The notes under the pieces: generated by a model | Databases searched by the model: none | The model's input: only the letters and a program-made list of their open reading frames with translations | What the model was told of the DNA's origin: nothing | Shown: positions 47,901 through 55,419 of the stretch, one piece after another | Numbering within the stretch: the first letter of the stretch is position 1 | Layout: each line of letters begins with the position of its first letter | Assembly (NCBI GenBank): GCA_040879165.1 | Contig: JBBDKV010000027.1 | Coordinates: 1-63,792 of the forward strand | Origin: JBBDKV01 sp040879165 | GTDB lineage: Bacteria > Patescibacteriota > Microgenomatia > UBA1400 > PJMF01 | Length of the DNA: 63,792 bases | Reading direction: 5' to 3' | Translations under genes and position numbers: made by a program

Positions 47901-49642
47901 ATATGATCTGTTTGTATCGGACGCTGGGCAACTGCAGCCACCAAGAAAGCAATACGATACGCTCGATCCAGATGCATTGATGCCGTCAACATGCCGGTGC
48001 GCAACCTATTTCCGCCTTCACCCACCACAATCATTTTGCAATTTTCCAGGTGGTCTTGACTGCGAGCGAAGCCTTTGTATTCGTTGAGCAGCTGTCGAAC
48101 GCGATAATCAGTACCAGGTACCTGCCGATTGAGTAACGAACAGTCATTAGGATCAAATAATTTGTTACACATTTCTTCTTGAGAGTAGAGGGTTTGTGCT
48201 GTTTGAGCACAGCGCTGGGTTTCGGAAAGGAGAGAATTGATGGGGGCTGACTTAATTTCTGCTCGGCTAAAACGGGTTTCCTCTAGCTCCTTAAAGCCAA
48301 AATATTCCTCAAGATCTGCCTTGAGGACGCGCTTGCGCTCGCTGTCGCGGAAAATTGGGGTTTCAGCGTTGGTGTAGTCAATTACTTGGGTCGAAGTGAT
48401 GGGGAGGCCGCCTTGGCCAATGAGTCGAGGTTGTAGGCCGGCGCGAATGTTGTCTAGATACTCTGGCAGCGCCCCGCTCATTTGTGGATTGACGGTGTAG
48501 GTGGGGGCTGCGCAATATGCTTGATAGCCTTGTCTGACTAGACTTTCGCGAATAACCCCATAGTCTTCTGCTCCAGGCTGAAGTCCGAGAATGGGGCTGA
48601 TGTAGTAGTCTTCATCGCGAATGCCTATATCAGGCAGTCCAAGTTGATCTCGTACAGCAGGATTTGTTAAGTCTTGGTCGCTTGGTGGGCTAGAAGTGCT
48701 GTCCCAGGGTCCGGTTTCTGTAATGTATATTGGCAAGTCAAATAAAGATTCGATATTCTGGTCATTCCAAAAACCCTGAATTGATTGTCCTGCAGGATAA
48801 ATATTTCCAGCAATACCATCGAGGCACCCGTCTGCCGCTGAAATGGGAGCATTTGCGTCTTTGAGTGCTTGTACTAAACCAGGAAAGGACGGAGAGGTCA
48901 TATTAAAAGCTGGCGAGAGCAAGCGAACATTACTGGGAATTCTGCCATCTCTTTTGGCGTCACAGACAGTATTCATGTACGATGCTAGCTTAGGCGCTAC
49001 GCACTCAGCCCAGCCTGACCCACCGCTGTATGTTCCGCAATTACCTCCGCCAACAGGTCCGGTATCAAACGCCCAGGTTTCTGCATCAGGCTCATTGGGT
49101 CCGACGATAACATAGTAGGTCTTGCCCTGTGAGTCAATTTGATTGAGGAATGCGATCAAGCGATTTGGATCAGTGTTTTCTGCAGCATTACTCCCTGGTC
49201 CGCCGTCATACCCATTACTTCCAGCAGTACCAAAGCGCACAATGATTGAGAGTGGTTCAGCGATAGCCGCGCTTACCGCGCCGGGGTTACTGTATTCTGC
49301 AATTTCTAACGCCCACCCCATTCTTGCGTGACTGTGCGTTAGGTCATAACTGCCAGATTTGAAAAATGTCGCAAAGTTAGCACCAAAATCCTCACATTGC
49401 ACTTCAGGGCAAATTTCACGAAACTCATCTACCGTTAGTACGTGCTTTTGAAAATTAGGATCAGGGTTGTCACCCCAGATATTAAAGAAGAGCACTGCTT
49501 GTGAGCGACTGCGCAGAAAATCAATGTCAGCTTTAAGATCAGGAAGCGAAGTCTGAGCGCTGGTCGGCTGAAGCAGCAGCATACTTGTGAACACACACAA
49601 TACCAACGCCAACAGCCAAGGGCGAAAATTCCTCAAAGTCAT
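44987..49642 (-). CDS. Giant secreted protein with glycosidase-like N terminus and lytic-transglycosylase-like C terminus
   Basis: 1551 residues with a signal peptide (LLALVLCVFTSMLLLQPTSA). Residues about 30-350 look like a clan-A TIM-barrel glycosidase: GPNEPD with candidate acid/base Glu184 and YITETGPW with candidate nucleophile Glu309. The middle is Cys- and Gly-rich without a recognised domain. The last 160 residues resemble lysozyme-like transglycosylases (CDPLLLLAIAHSENKEY with catalytic Glu, then AVGTFQFTTA). TATAAT (49650-49655, minus strand) lies seven bases before the ATG. It is probably the cell-wall-opening or surface-exposed part of the secretion apparatus. Confidence 0.75.
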   Translation of the reverse strand: MTLRNFRPWLLALVLCVFTSMLLLQPTSAQTSLPDLKADIDFLRSRSQAVLFFNIWGDNPDPNFQKHVLTVDEFREICPEVQCEDFGANFATFFKSGSYDLTHSHARMGWALEIAEYSNPGAVSAAIAEPLSIIVRFGTAGSNGYDGGPGSNAAENTDPNRLIAFLNQIDSQGKTYYVIVGPNEPDAETWAFDTGPVGGGNCGTYSGGSGWAECVAPKLASYMNTVCDAKRDGRIPSNVRLLSPAFNMTSPSFPGLVQALKDANAPISAADGCLDGIAGNIYPAGQSIQGFWNDQNIESLFDLPIYITETGPWDSTSSPPSDQDLTNPAVRDQLGLPDIGIRDEDYYISPILGLQPGAEDYGVIRESLVRQGYQAYCAAPTYTVNPQMSGALPEYLDNIRAGLQPRLIGQGGLPITSTQVIDYTNAETPIFRDSERKRVLKADLEEYFGFKELEETRFSRAEIKSAPINSLLSETQRCAQTAQTLYSQEEMCNKLFDPNDCSLLNRQVPGTDYRVRQLLNEYKGFARSQDHLENCKMIVVGEGGNRLRTGMLTASMHLDRAYRIAFLVAAVAQRPIQTDHIFNFFSHSDQADPLHDVLLIAFKIPDIGTNKGSLWQDETATTAQGVPLSYQQVVRNEANRKQEQTESGHTYWDDPMTLSRNVLIPRKMAETYDLEGTQEREAMLGAVSGASGAGPLINCLRGTPPNGEGAPACNDHLGYAVVSMINGAAEQDPDRVNCSLITSEQVNEIGDPARFWAPGGPNQFQVQYGELILQQLWGVGQDGSPRDAVPFDTVFQINANPDTFPDKGCAPGEQGQAPGGDCTVLNFYLVYPMGYDLETLEAVLSQTFLTEQQHEAIADDPSIKDRFNVLNDDVGLDAGTVTHDFTDYLDCTIDPITGIRTCAEKSFELTNQSSQGPAQFFGARLGFWTHHVQLAFNRFDSLAHKYLRGCRTTEEFLLDQCGGPPRDTAFDQPAYCEGSKHRIYRDLTEQDTDRFVFFANRTRNLIGTSPDDVRDAETMSQEQGREIFFGEGGGGNSVGLRCSLKLTMRMIDGLTLIQTGGGSIVANNPGNQLGCTGTQTSARRLQLRKLPPDTTPPPDVNDPRWEDAPIMETVGSGAEVSFDLSMAPGYYWIYHNMGVNNICISNETYTMHHELGPDEPLHHNLGYVIDFTQAGCGDGACIDMNLQPAMEGGGTVYDENGNAVRSINRIDEWDGCPLVDSDGNPFTYVTQDYNNECGGGRAGDCSDEGGCGFWRDYINMLNDGGGDTQERKGYQLYLELVGRRLRGPGTSSHTMCTHSRTYSGGGRRTSIFANTINVKQCSNYSPNLDSLRLFGKVIGTPTEDNDFPYWNGTEPDFELPPRELWQSINAASAKHQCDPLLLLAIAHSENKEYHNIPIPNDAYAVGTFQFTTAIKDNTTGQLSDGSWQLWRKQNAEGLTRCLHQPPTFTDENRAGLDFSSPVNEPAAADSACRLALWTGMQKYYDDKEEFVRTFAIRGDNSYHQTWNRFQDGRDQGEYVWNLWRWLVDALETEPVPQPAGYPYPYDSTCLG

Positions 49643-49704
49643 ATGGATTATTATACTGGGAAATAAGGTGTGAGGCTACGCTGATTCTTTTTTGAAAAAA
49701 TTGG

Positions 49705-50181
49705 TTAATTAAAACCTCTAGAGCCCCCTCCACCAGCATCTGAATCAGGGGCTGTGGGTGCTTGGGTTCCCTCCCCAGAAACCCCTGAATCTGAGCCTGG
49801 AATAATAAACTCTGTCAAATCTAAGCCAGTAAAGCTTGACAATAAGTTGAGAATAATAAAGCCACTCAAAGCTACTACAATACCAATGATCGCGAATGTG
49901 ATGGTATTACGAGCAGTTTCAGCCCCCTTTGGATTACTGCCAGATAACATCCAGCGAAATGCACCAATAATGAGCATGATAAAAGCCGCTAGGCCAATAA
50001 TTGCGAGAATGACACTTAAAAAGTTGCCCAGCAGGCACTCAAGACCTTGTAGGGTAGCTACATTTTCTTGATAGACACATTCGCCTCCCCACTCGGCTGT
50101 TTGTGCTGAGGCAGAAACAGGCGTAAATAAGCTAAAAGCAACAAGCATCAATAATGAAAGGAGGCGAGCTAGTTTTTTCAT
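49705..50181 (-). CDS. VirB2-like pilin, paralogue 1
   Basis: 158 residues: signal peptide ending around SASAQ, then two membrane helices (FLSVILAIIGLAAFIMLIIG and NTITFAIIGIVVALSGFIIL) joined by FRWMLSGSNPKGAETAR, and a Ser/Gly/Pro-rich tail. This two-helix layout with a short basic cytoplasmic loop is that of TrbC/VirB2 pilins. It is the last member of a ten-gene leftward array. The loop lacks the GD pair found in most of its paralogues. Confidence 0.75.
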   Translation of the reverse strand: MKKLARLLSLLMLVAFSLFTPVSASAQTAEWGGECVYQENVATLQGLECLLGNFLSVILAIIGLAAFIMLIIGAFRWMLSGSNPKGAETARNTITFAIIGIVVALSGFIILNLLSSFTGLDLTEFIIPGSDSGVSGEGTQAPTAPDSDAGGGGSRGFN

Positions 50182-50257
50182 GTAGCATTATCTTATCATG
50201 TCTACGTCGGTGGAAGTCAGTGTAAGCTGCTTGCCTAGACACTGAGATTTAGGTGCG

Positions 50258-50806
50258 TCAAGAATTTTCAACATTTATTCGGCGCACATTGGTCAGCGCG
50301 TCATTAATTGATTCAAATCCTAAAATGTATGCTACAAATTGAGTAACAGCATATGCTGCGCTCACGATCAGCACACCGACAAAAGCATTAATAATTCGTT
50401 GGCGCGCGCTTTCGGTTTTTGACGAATCTCCACCGGAGGTAATCCATTCAAATCCAGCGGTAATAAATTGAAAAAACGCAAGTAATAGTACAATAACCAT
50501 TACAGCTGACAGTAGCCAATTAATATATTGAGTTAGACTAGACGCAAAACCTTGTGGTGGAGTATTGGCAATACCTGAAAGGCTAGCACTTCTAGTAGTA
50601 GAGATTGTATCCTGATTAGCTGAGGCTAGTTCGTTAGTTGGTGAAGTATCGTCTTGTCCCTGCATTCCAATTTGGACTTGGTCTCCTGTGCGCTGTACTT
50701 CTTGAGACTGTTGATCTAGAGGTAGGCTTTTTTGAGCAGATACAGTAAAGACAAAAGAATGCGAAGCGAAAATGAAAAAAACAAACACCAACAATAATCT
50801 ACTCAT
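50258..50806 (-). CDS. VirB2-like pilin, paralogue 2
   Basis: 182 residues: signal peptide, a long polar Gln/Ser/Thr-rich outer segment of about 80 residues, then the two-helix pilin core with the loop EWITSGGDSSKTESARQR and helix NAFVGVLIVSAAYAVTQFVA. TATAAT (50815-50820, minus strand) eight bases before the ATG suggests its own leaderless promoter. The extended N-terminal segment sets it apart from the short paralogues and could be surface-exposed. Confidence 0.75.
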   Translation of the reverse strand: MSRLLLVFVFFIFASHSFVFTVSAQKSLPLDQQSQEVQRTGDQVQIGMQGQDDTSPTNELASANQDTISTTRSASLSGIANTPPQGFASSLTQYINWLLSAVMVIVLLLAFFQFITAGFEWITSGGDSSKTESARQRIINAFVGVLIVSAAYAVTQFVAYILGFESINDALTNVRRINVENS

Positions 50807-50887
50807 AGTAAATTATTATAACACGTTAAGAACCATTAAATGACGAATCACTCAGCTTCAACCGTTTGGTCCAGTTCTACCTGAGCC

Positions 50888-51280
50888 TTAACCGCCAATT
50901 CTACCGATGCCATCAATTGCTTCTTGTAGACCTCCAAAGCCGAGAATGTATGCAACGAACTGGACTAGGGCATAAGCAGCTGCGAGAATAATAATTCCAA
51001 CTACAGCAGCAGTAATTTTGTTTCGAGCTTCTTCAGTTTTACTTTTATCGCCACCAGAAGTAATCCACTGAATACCACCCCAAATAAGATAAAAGAATAC
51101 GAGTAGTAGGGCAACCACCATGATGAAATTAAGAGCAAAGGTGATAATTCCACCTATGTCCTCTGCCCAACCAGTACCTACCTCTACAGTGCCGACTTGG
51201 GCAGCCACTGGAGTTGCAAGAGTTGCAAGCATGCCAGTTAGGGCAATTGAAGTTTTAGAAAAAAGTGAGATTTTGTTCAT
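50888..51280 (-). CDS. VirB2-like pilin, paralogue 3 (duplicate copy A)
   Basis: 130 residues. Short signal peptide (ALTGMLATLATPVAAQ), outer segment VGTVEVGTGWAEDIGG, two helices and loop QWITSGGDKSKTEEARNK. Identical to the following paralogue over its whole body; a six-base deletion near the end leads to an early stop (GIGRIGG). SD-like AGGACT precedes MNKISLF. This is the most canonical member of the array and a good candidate for the major pilin. Confidence 0.8.
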   Translation of the reverse strand: MNKISLFSKTSIALTGMLATLATPVAAQVGTVEVGTGWAEDIGGIITFALNFIMVVALLLVFFYLIWGGIQWITSGGDKSKTEEARNKITAAVVGIIILAAAYALVQFVAYILGFGGLQEAIDGIGRIGG

Positions 51281-51770
51281 ATAGTCCTGTATTTTACCGT
51301 ATATTTATGCCTAATCACTCAGCCTTAAGTGCCTCGTCCAGCTGTGCCCGAACCTGGACCGCCACCACTAATTCTACCGATGCCATCAATTGCTTCTTGT
51401 AGACCTCCAAAGCCGAGAATGTATGCAACGAACTGGACTAGGGCATAAGCAGCTGCGAGAATAATAATTCCAACTACAGCAGCAGTAATTTTGTTTCGAG
51501 CTTCTTCAGTTTTACTTTTATCGCCACCAGAAGTAATCCACTGAATACCACCCCAAATAAGATAAAAGAATACGAGTAGTAGGGCAACCACCATGATGAA
51601 ATTAAGAGCAAAGGTGATAATTCCACCTATGTCCTCTGCCCAACCAGTACCTACCTCTACAGTGCCGACTTGGGCAGCCACTGGAGTTGCAAGAGTTGCA
51701 AGCATGCCAGTTAGGGCAATTGAAGTTTTAGAAAAAAGTGAGATTTTGTTCATATAGTCCTGTATTTTAC
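50897..51770. repeat. Exact 401-bp direct duplication, period 473
   Basis: 50897-51297 and 51370-51770 appear identical base for base, covering almost all of two pilin genes and their ribosome-binding sites. The flanking spacers are related but diverged, so the duplicated unit was originally longer and only the coding core has stayed identical. Confidence 0.85.
51325..51753 (-). CDS. VirB2-like pilin, paralogue 4 (duplicate copy B)
   Basis: 142 residues from MNKISLF (51753); an in-frame start 20 codons upstream exists but is not shared with copy A. The body is identical to copy A and the C terminus extends with SGGGPGSGTAGRGT. The last residues differ only because copy A lacks six bases. A recent tandem duplication of the likely major subunit would raise its dosage. 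Confidence 0.8.
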   Translation of the reverse strand: MNKISLFSKTSIALTGMLATLATPVAAQVGTVEVGTGWAEDIGGIITFALNFIMVVALLLVFFYLIWGGIQWITSGGDKSKTEEARNKITAAVVGIIILAAAYALVQFVAYILGFGGLQEAIDGIGRISGGGPGSGTAGRGT

Positions 51771-51895
51771 TCTGTTCTGCAAAGCTATGCAAATTTTTCT
51801 TGACTTTAATCATAGTAGCATTATTTTTTTAGCTTTTGCAAGTGGAAAATACTTCATATTAGCTTGAATCATACCTCTGTATTAAAACGCATCAA

Positions 51896-52324
51896 TTACG
51901 TTGAGAATAACGGAATGGTAGTAGGCTCTGGTTGATCAGGTGGGGCAGTTGTGTTAGTTTGCTCTCTTTGCGAAAAGTTGCCAAACTCTAATATCTCCAC
52001 CCCAAGTATGTACTGCACAAACAGTATTAGTGCGGTGACTGAGGCAAGGATAATCATTCCAATTATGGCATGCAACATTCTATTGCGGGCATTTTGCAAT
52101 TTGCTACTATCTCCCGCTGATGTTATCCACTCAAATGCTCCCCAAATTAGATACAGGAGAAGGACGAGAAATGAGACAGTCATTAGTATTGACATTAGGT
52201 TACCAAGCCAGCTGCCAAACGACGCGCCAAAATCGGTGGTGGTGCTTGAGCCCTGAAGCGTATCTCCCTGACCTTGAAAGTCTAGAACGCGGTCTGTTTG
52301 CGCTAATTGTTGTATTTTTTGCAT
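51896..52324 (-). CDS. VirB2-like pilin, paralogue 5
   Basis: 142 residues. No clear cleavable signal; a polar Gln/Asp-rich N terminus of about 45 residues precedes helix 1 (LMSILMTVSFLVLLLYLIWG), loop EWITSAGDSSKLQNARNR and helix 2 (MLHAIIGMIILASVTALILF), then a Thr/Pro-rich tail. The loop closely matches paralogue 6, suggesting both arose from one duplication. Confidence 0.75.
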   Translation of the reverse strand: MQKIQQLAQTDRVLDFQGQGDTLQGSSTTTDFGASFGSWLGNLMSILMTVSFLVLLLYLIWGAFEWITSAGDSSKLQNARNRMLHAIIGMIILASVTALILFVQYILGVEILEFGNFSQREQTNTTAPPDQPEPTTIPLFST

Positions 52325-52330
52325 AGTTGT

Positions 52331-52690
52331 TTAGTCCACTGTTCTGAGGACTGGTTGTAAGATATTAAACTCATCGCCAAAGAATAAGTAACTGATAAAT
52401 CCGATCAGCGTATAGGCTGAAACGAGAAGTAATAATCCGATAAAGGCATGAAACATCCGGTTGCGCGCCGATTGCAGTTTGCCACTATCTCCAGCAGACG
52501 TAATCCACTCAACGGCTCCCCAGAGGAAGTAAGCAAGGACAAGTAACGCCCCCACGGTAATGATAGTGTTCCAAATCATTACAAAATAATTGGTAAAAAG
52601 CGTGCCTTCTTGGGCTCCAGTAGTATCGCTGCCAAAATCGCCCGTAACGGGGTTCGTAAGTTGCGCTAGTAGTTGGGGTTGTGTTTGCAT
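52331..52690 (-). CDS. VirB2-like pilin, paralogue 6
   Basis: 119 residues from the ATG at 52690 (MQTQPQLLAQLTNPVTGDFG), chosen because the N terminus then resembles paralogue 5; a longer frame would overlap paralogue 7. Core: TIITVGALLVLAYFLWGAVE, loop EWITSAGDSGKLQSARNR, helix FIGLLLLVSAYTLIGFISYL. The C terminus ends shortly after helix 2. Confidence 0.72.
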   Translation of the reverse strand: MQTQPQLLAQLTNPVTGDFGSDTTGAQEGTLFTNYFVMIWNTIITVGALLVLAYFLWGAVEWITSAGDSGKLQSARNRMFHAFIGLLLLVSAYTLIGFISYLFFGDEFNILQPVLRTVD

Positions 52691-52733
52691 TTTTTTAATT
52701 CCTAGATCAAAGCTCTCCGGTTCTGGCTCCTGC

Positions 52734-53105
52734 TTACGGACCAACAATGGTTCGTAGCATGTCGGCTGGATTAAGAATTTCAAGGCCCAGCACAGCACCG
52801 ACCAAGCCAACTATGCCGTATGCAGCAACGACAACAATCATGCCAATGGTGCTTTGAATAATACGATCCCGAGCAGATTGAATTTTGCCAGAATCACCGC
52901 CAGCGGTGACCCAGCTGACTGCAGCGATTAAAAAGTTGAATATAAAATAGACGGCCGCTATTACTGTTAACAATCCAATAATGGTGGAAAGAAAATTTTC
53001 CATATTGCTCAACACACCATCTGTGTCGGTGTTGTCACTCCATTGCTGGGTGGGAGGCTCAAATGATCCGAGATTGGCTAGTGGTGTGGGAATTAGGGAT
53101 GGCAT
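52734..53105 (-). CDS. VirB2-like pilin, paralogue 7
   Basis: 123 residues with a short polar N terminus and no signal peptide, helix 1 (FLSTIIGLLTVIAAVYFIFN), loop SWVTAGGDSGKIQSARDR and helix 2 (STIGMIVVVAAYGIVGLVGA). TATAAT (53112-53117, minus strand) six bases before the ATG predicts a leaderless internal promoter. Confidence 0.75.
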   Translation of the reverse strand: MPSLIPTPLANLGSFEPPTQQWSDNTDTDGVLSNMENFLSTIIGLLTVIAAVYFIFNFLIAAVSWVTAGGDSGKIQSARDRIIQSTIGMIVVVAAYGIVGLVGAVLGLEILNPADMLRTIVGP

Positions 53106-53143
53106 AGGTGTATTATAGTATGTTTTTTGTGTTGTGACGAATG

Positions 53144-53731
53144 TTAGACAGCTCCAGACAGTGTTGGGCGTAGAATAAAGGTTGGATCACCAAAAATAAT
53201 CCAGCCAATCAAGCCCGCCAGAATGTACGCACTGGCAATAATTGTTACACCAATTACAGAAGTTGTTAAAAGTTCTCTGACTTTTTCGTAGGTGCCGGTG
53301 TCACCTGCTGAAGAGATAAACATATATGCTGCCCTGAGAATGTTAAACATTACCCAAATTCCCGCAATGATGGTAAAAAGTGTGAGGAGGTTAGAGATGA
53401 AGAGGACGATGCCGATGCCGTCACCTGTTCCGTCTGTTCTGACATTAAATAAATTAACAGAGCTTGGTCTACGCACTCCTCCTAAAACAGAACTACCAAC
53501 GGAGCCTGGACCGCAACGATTTGTACTTTGTTGTAAAGTGGCCACTCCTCCAGATTGATGCTCTACAAGTCGGCAAATATATCCTTGTGAATTACACTCA
53601 CCATGAGCTACTCCCTGACATTCTGGTGCGACTACATGTTGAGTTTCTTGCGCTTGTATACTTGTTTCAAAAATGAAGCATGATAACAAGAAGACCAGCA
53701 AAGTTTTAGAAATTATTAGTGCAATTTTCAT
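53144..53731 (-). CDS. VirB2-like pilin, paralogue 8 with cysteine-rich outer domain
   Basis: 195 residues: signal peptide (LLVFLLSCFIFETSIQAQ), an outer segment of about 75 residues with four cysteines (APECQGVAHGECNSQGYICR ... NRCGPG), then the two-helix core with loop MFISSAGDTGTYEKVREL. The cysteines suggest disulfide bonding outside the membrane, unlike the other array members. It overlaps the next upstream gene by four bases. The loop is shared with paralogue 9 (GDxGTxEKVR). Confidence 0.75.
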   Translation of the reverse strand: MKIALIISKTLLVFLLSCFIFETSIQAQETQHVVAPECQGVAHGECNSQGYICRLVEHQSGGVATLQQSTNRCGPGSVGSSVLGGVRRPSSVNLFNVRTDGTGDGIGIVLFISNLLTLFTIIAGIWVMFNILRAAYMFISSAGDTGTYEKVRELLTTSVIGVTIIASAYILAGLIGWIIFGDPTFILRPTLSGAV

Positions 53732-54141
53732 AATCTCGGACTCAAAATAAACGCCGGATCACCAAAGAAGATGTAGCTGATCAAGCCAGTAATAGTGTAC
53801 GCCATCACAATCAGAACCAAGCCAATCACGCTTTGAGTGATATTTTGGCGAACTTTCTCATGGGTGCCTGCATCACCGCTTGAGGCAACGTAAGTCATGC
53901 CAGCAATAATAAAGTTAAATAATACATAAATCCCCATGATGACAGTAAAAATAGAAATCATATTTGAGATGAAAAAAATAAGGGCAATGCTATCTGGGTC
54001 GCCAGATCTATTTTGATATTCTTCTACTCCTGGAGGTGTTTCAATTGTGCCGATCGCTTCCATAGGGGTAGCTGCCTGAGCAACCGACAGCGTTGCAGCG
54101 AACCCAAGTCCAATTAAAAGTGAAATGAATGTTTTTTTCAT
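53728..54141 (-). CDS. VirB2-like pilin, paralogue 9
   Basis: 137 residues: signal peptide (LLIGLGFAATLSVAQA), short outer segment, helix 1 (ISMIFTVIMG-type, IFTVIMGIYVLFNFIIAGM), loop TYVASSGDAGTHEKVRQN and helix 2 (SVIGLVLIVMAYTITGLISY). Its stop overlaps the start of paralogue 8 by four bases; it begins six bases after paralogue 10, so paralogues 8-10 form a coupled set. Confidence 0.75.
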   Translation of the reverse strand: MKKTFISLLIGLGFAATLSVAQAATPMEAIGTIETPPGVEEYQNRSGDPDSIALIFFISNMISIFTVIMGIYVLFNFIIAGMTYVASSGDAGTHEKVRQNITQSVIGLVLIVMAYTITGLISYIFFGDPAFILSPRL

Positions 54142-54147
54142 AAATCT

Positions 54148-54522
54148 TTAAATCGGAATATCAACTCCGGTTACCACTTGAACTATTTGTACAATCCAGT
54201 ATGCACAAAACATCACCACAGCACCAGCCACGGCTGTAGTAATAATTTTTTTAGCTTCTTCTTTGCCTTGAGAACCAGATTGAATAAACTTAAATCCAGC
54301 GTAAAAAATCAGGAGAAAGAGAATGACGCCACCAATGACAAAAATATTTTGAACAATGAGATTGACCAAAAATGCGGGCGATGTGTAAACGGCACTGACG
54401 GGAGTATTGTCTGAAAGACAGAGCACATCCCCAAGATTTACACCACCACCACCAAGCTCATCAGCTCCGACGCAGGTTTCCTGAGCATATGCTTTTGGCA
54501 CCAAAATATCCATGATAGACAT
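54148..54522 (-). CDS. VirB2-like pilin, paralogue 10 (first gene of the array)
   Basis: 124 residues from the ATG at 54522, chosen because TATAAT lies six bases upstream. MSIMDILVPKAYAQ resembles a short pilin leader ending in AYAQ. Helix 1 (NIFVIGGVILFLLIFYAGF), loop KFIQSGSQGKEEAKKI and helix 2 (AVAGAVVMFCAYWIVQIVQV) follow. The loop differs from the GD type and its second helix matches that of the distant paralogue at 58789-59943. Promoter-proximal gene of the operon. Confidence 0.75.
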   Translation of the reverse strand: MSIMDILVPKAYAQETCVGADELGGGGVNLGDVLCLSDNTPVSAVYTSPAFLVNLIVQNIFVIGGVILFLLIFYAGFKFIQSGSQGKEEAKKIITTAVAGAVVMFCAYWIVQIVQVVTGVDIPI

Positions 54523-54528
54523 GTTCGT

Positions 54529-54559
54529 ATTATACGCATCTTGGGGCGTGCTGTACAAT
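54529..54559. promoter_or_regulatory. Mirrored divergent promoters of pilin array and ECF sigma gene
   Basis: Minus strand: TTGTAC (54558-54553), 18 bp, TATAAT (54534-54529), ATG at 54522. Plus strand: a -35-like TTATAC (54530-54535), 18 bp, TACAAT (54554-54559), ATG at 54567. The inverted heptamers ATTATAC and GTACAAT therefore each serve as -10 for one direction and -35 for the other. Only one direction can be occupied at a time. Confidence 0.6.
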
Positions 54560-54566
54560 TGCCAGT

Positions 54567-55148
54567 ATGTCTGTTTTGAAACAAAAACGTGCAAGCGCCC
54601 AACAGCAAAAAGAAGATCGACAAATTTTAAGCCTGCTTCGCCTGGGTGATCCCGATGCGGTAGCGTATTGGCTGCAGCATTACGAGCAGTGGCTGGAGCG
54701 ATTTGTAGCTACAAAAGTTTCAGAAAAATCAGATGTCCAAGAATTGGTTCAAGATATTTTTATGAGTTGTTTGCAGCATTTGCCTTTGTACCGGGGAGAC
54801 GCCGCTATTCGGACATGGATGATCTCGGTAGCTCGTCATGAAATTGCAGATTATTATCGAAAAAAATACGCCAAAAAAGCGCTGAAATTACTACCTTTGT
54901 CCGAGTTGTTGTTGTCTGCTAAAGTGAACGATGCACACGATGTGGCTGAACAAGTTGGGGCGGTGTTGAGTCGAATGTCAACGCGTTCAAGGGAGTTGCT
55001 GATGCAAAAATACGTTGACGGTAAGGCTGTGGCGACAATTGCTCAGGAACAAGACTCTAAAGAAAAGGCAGTCGAAGCAAGATTGTATCGCGCCAGAAAT
55101 GAATTTCGCGAGCAGTATTCACTAGTGCTGGATTTGGAAGAGCTGTAA
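54567..55148 (+). CDS. ECF-type RNA polymerase sigma factor
   Basis: 193 residues. Region 2 is recognisable in DPDAVAYWLQHYEQWLERFV, VQELVQDIFMSCLQHLPLYR and RTWMISVARHEIADYYRKK; region 4 in MSTRSRELLMQKYVDGKAVATIAQEQ followed by EKAVEARLYRARNEFR. No regions 1.1 or 3, as in ECF factors. These redirect RNA polymerase in response to envelope signals. It is divergent from the pilin array with fully overlapping promoters and is followed by two small membrane-protein genes that could hold it inactive. Confidence 0.88.
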   Translation: MSVLKQKRASAQQQKEDRQILSLLRLGDPDAVAYWLQHYEQWLERFVATKVSEKSDVQELVQDIFMSCLQHLPLYRGDAAIRTWMISVARHEIADYYRKKYAKKALKLLPLSELLLSAKVNDAHDVAEQVGAVLSRMSTRSRELLMQKYVDGKAVATIAQEQDSKEKAVEARLYRARNEFREQYSLVLDLEEL

Positions 55149-55209
55149 CGAAGCCGTAGTAGCGAAGTCGCAGTAGAGTAGGATTGTATGGTGGGAGGTT
55201 AGACTCCGT

Positions 55210-55419
55210 ATGTCAAAACAAGTTTCAAAAGAGACAGACAAAGCGCTTTTTTTAGCTAAGCTGCAGACTGAGGCGGCGTTGCAGGCACGACTGGAAACAC
55301 AGCGATTGCTTCCAAGTAGTCTAGATACCATTACTTCATATATTGGGCGCTATGCTTGGCAGATATTGTTAGTTACATCGGGGTTGGTTTCACTAGGGAT
55401 CGAACTATGGCAGAAATAA
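55210..55419 (+). CDS. Small membrane protein, possible anti-sigma factor
   Basis: 69 residues: a charged helical N terminus (KETDKALFLAKLQTEAALQA) and one C-terminal membrane helix (YAWQILLVTSGLVSLGIELW). A GGGAGG Shine-Dalgarno precedes the ATG. It lies 61 bp after the sigma gene. The topology fits a minimal tethering anti-sigma factor, but no zinc or ASD motif is present, so this is inference from position only. Confidence 0.55.
   Translation: MSKQVSKETDKALFLAKLQTEAALQARLETQRLLPSSLDTITSYIGRYAWQILLVTSGLVSLGIELWQK

Noticed and set aside
49705..54522. Pilin array as a CRISPR-like or simple tandem repeat
   Set aside because: Apart from the one 401-bp pair the members are similar only at protein level; there are no short identical repeats with spacers.
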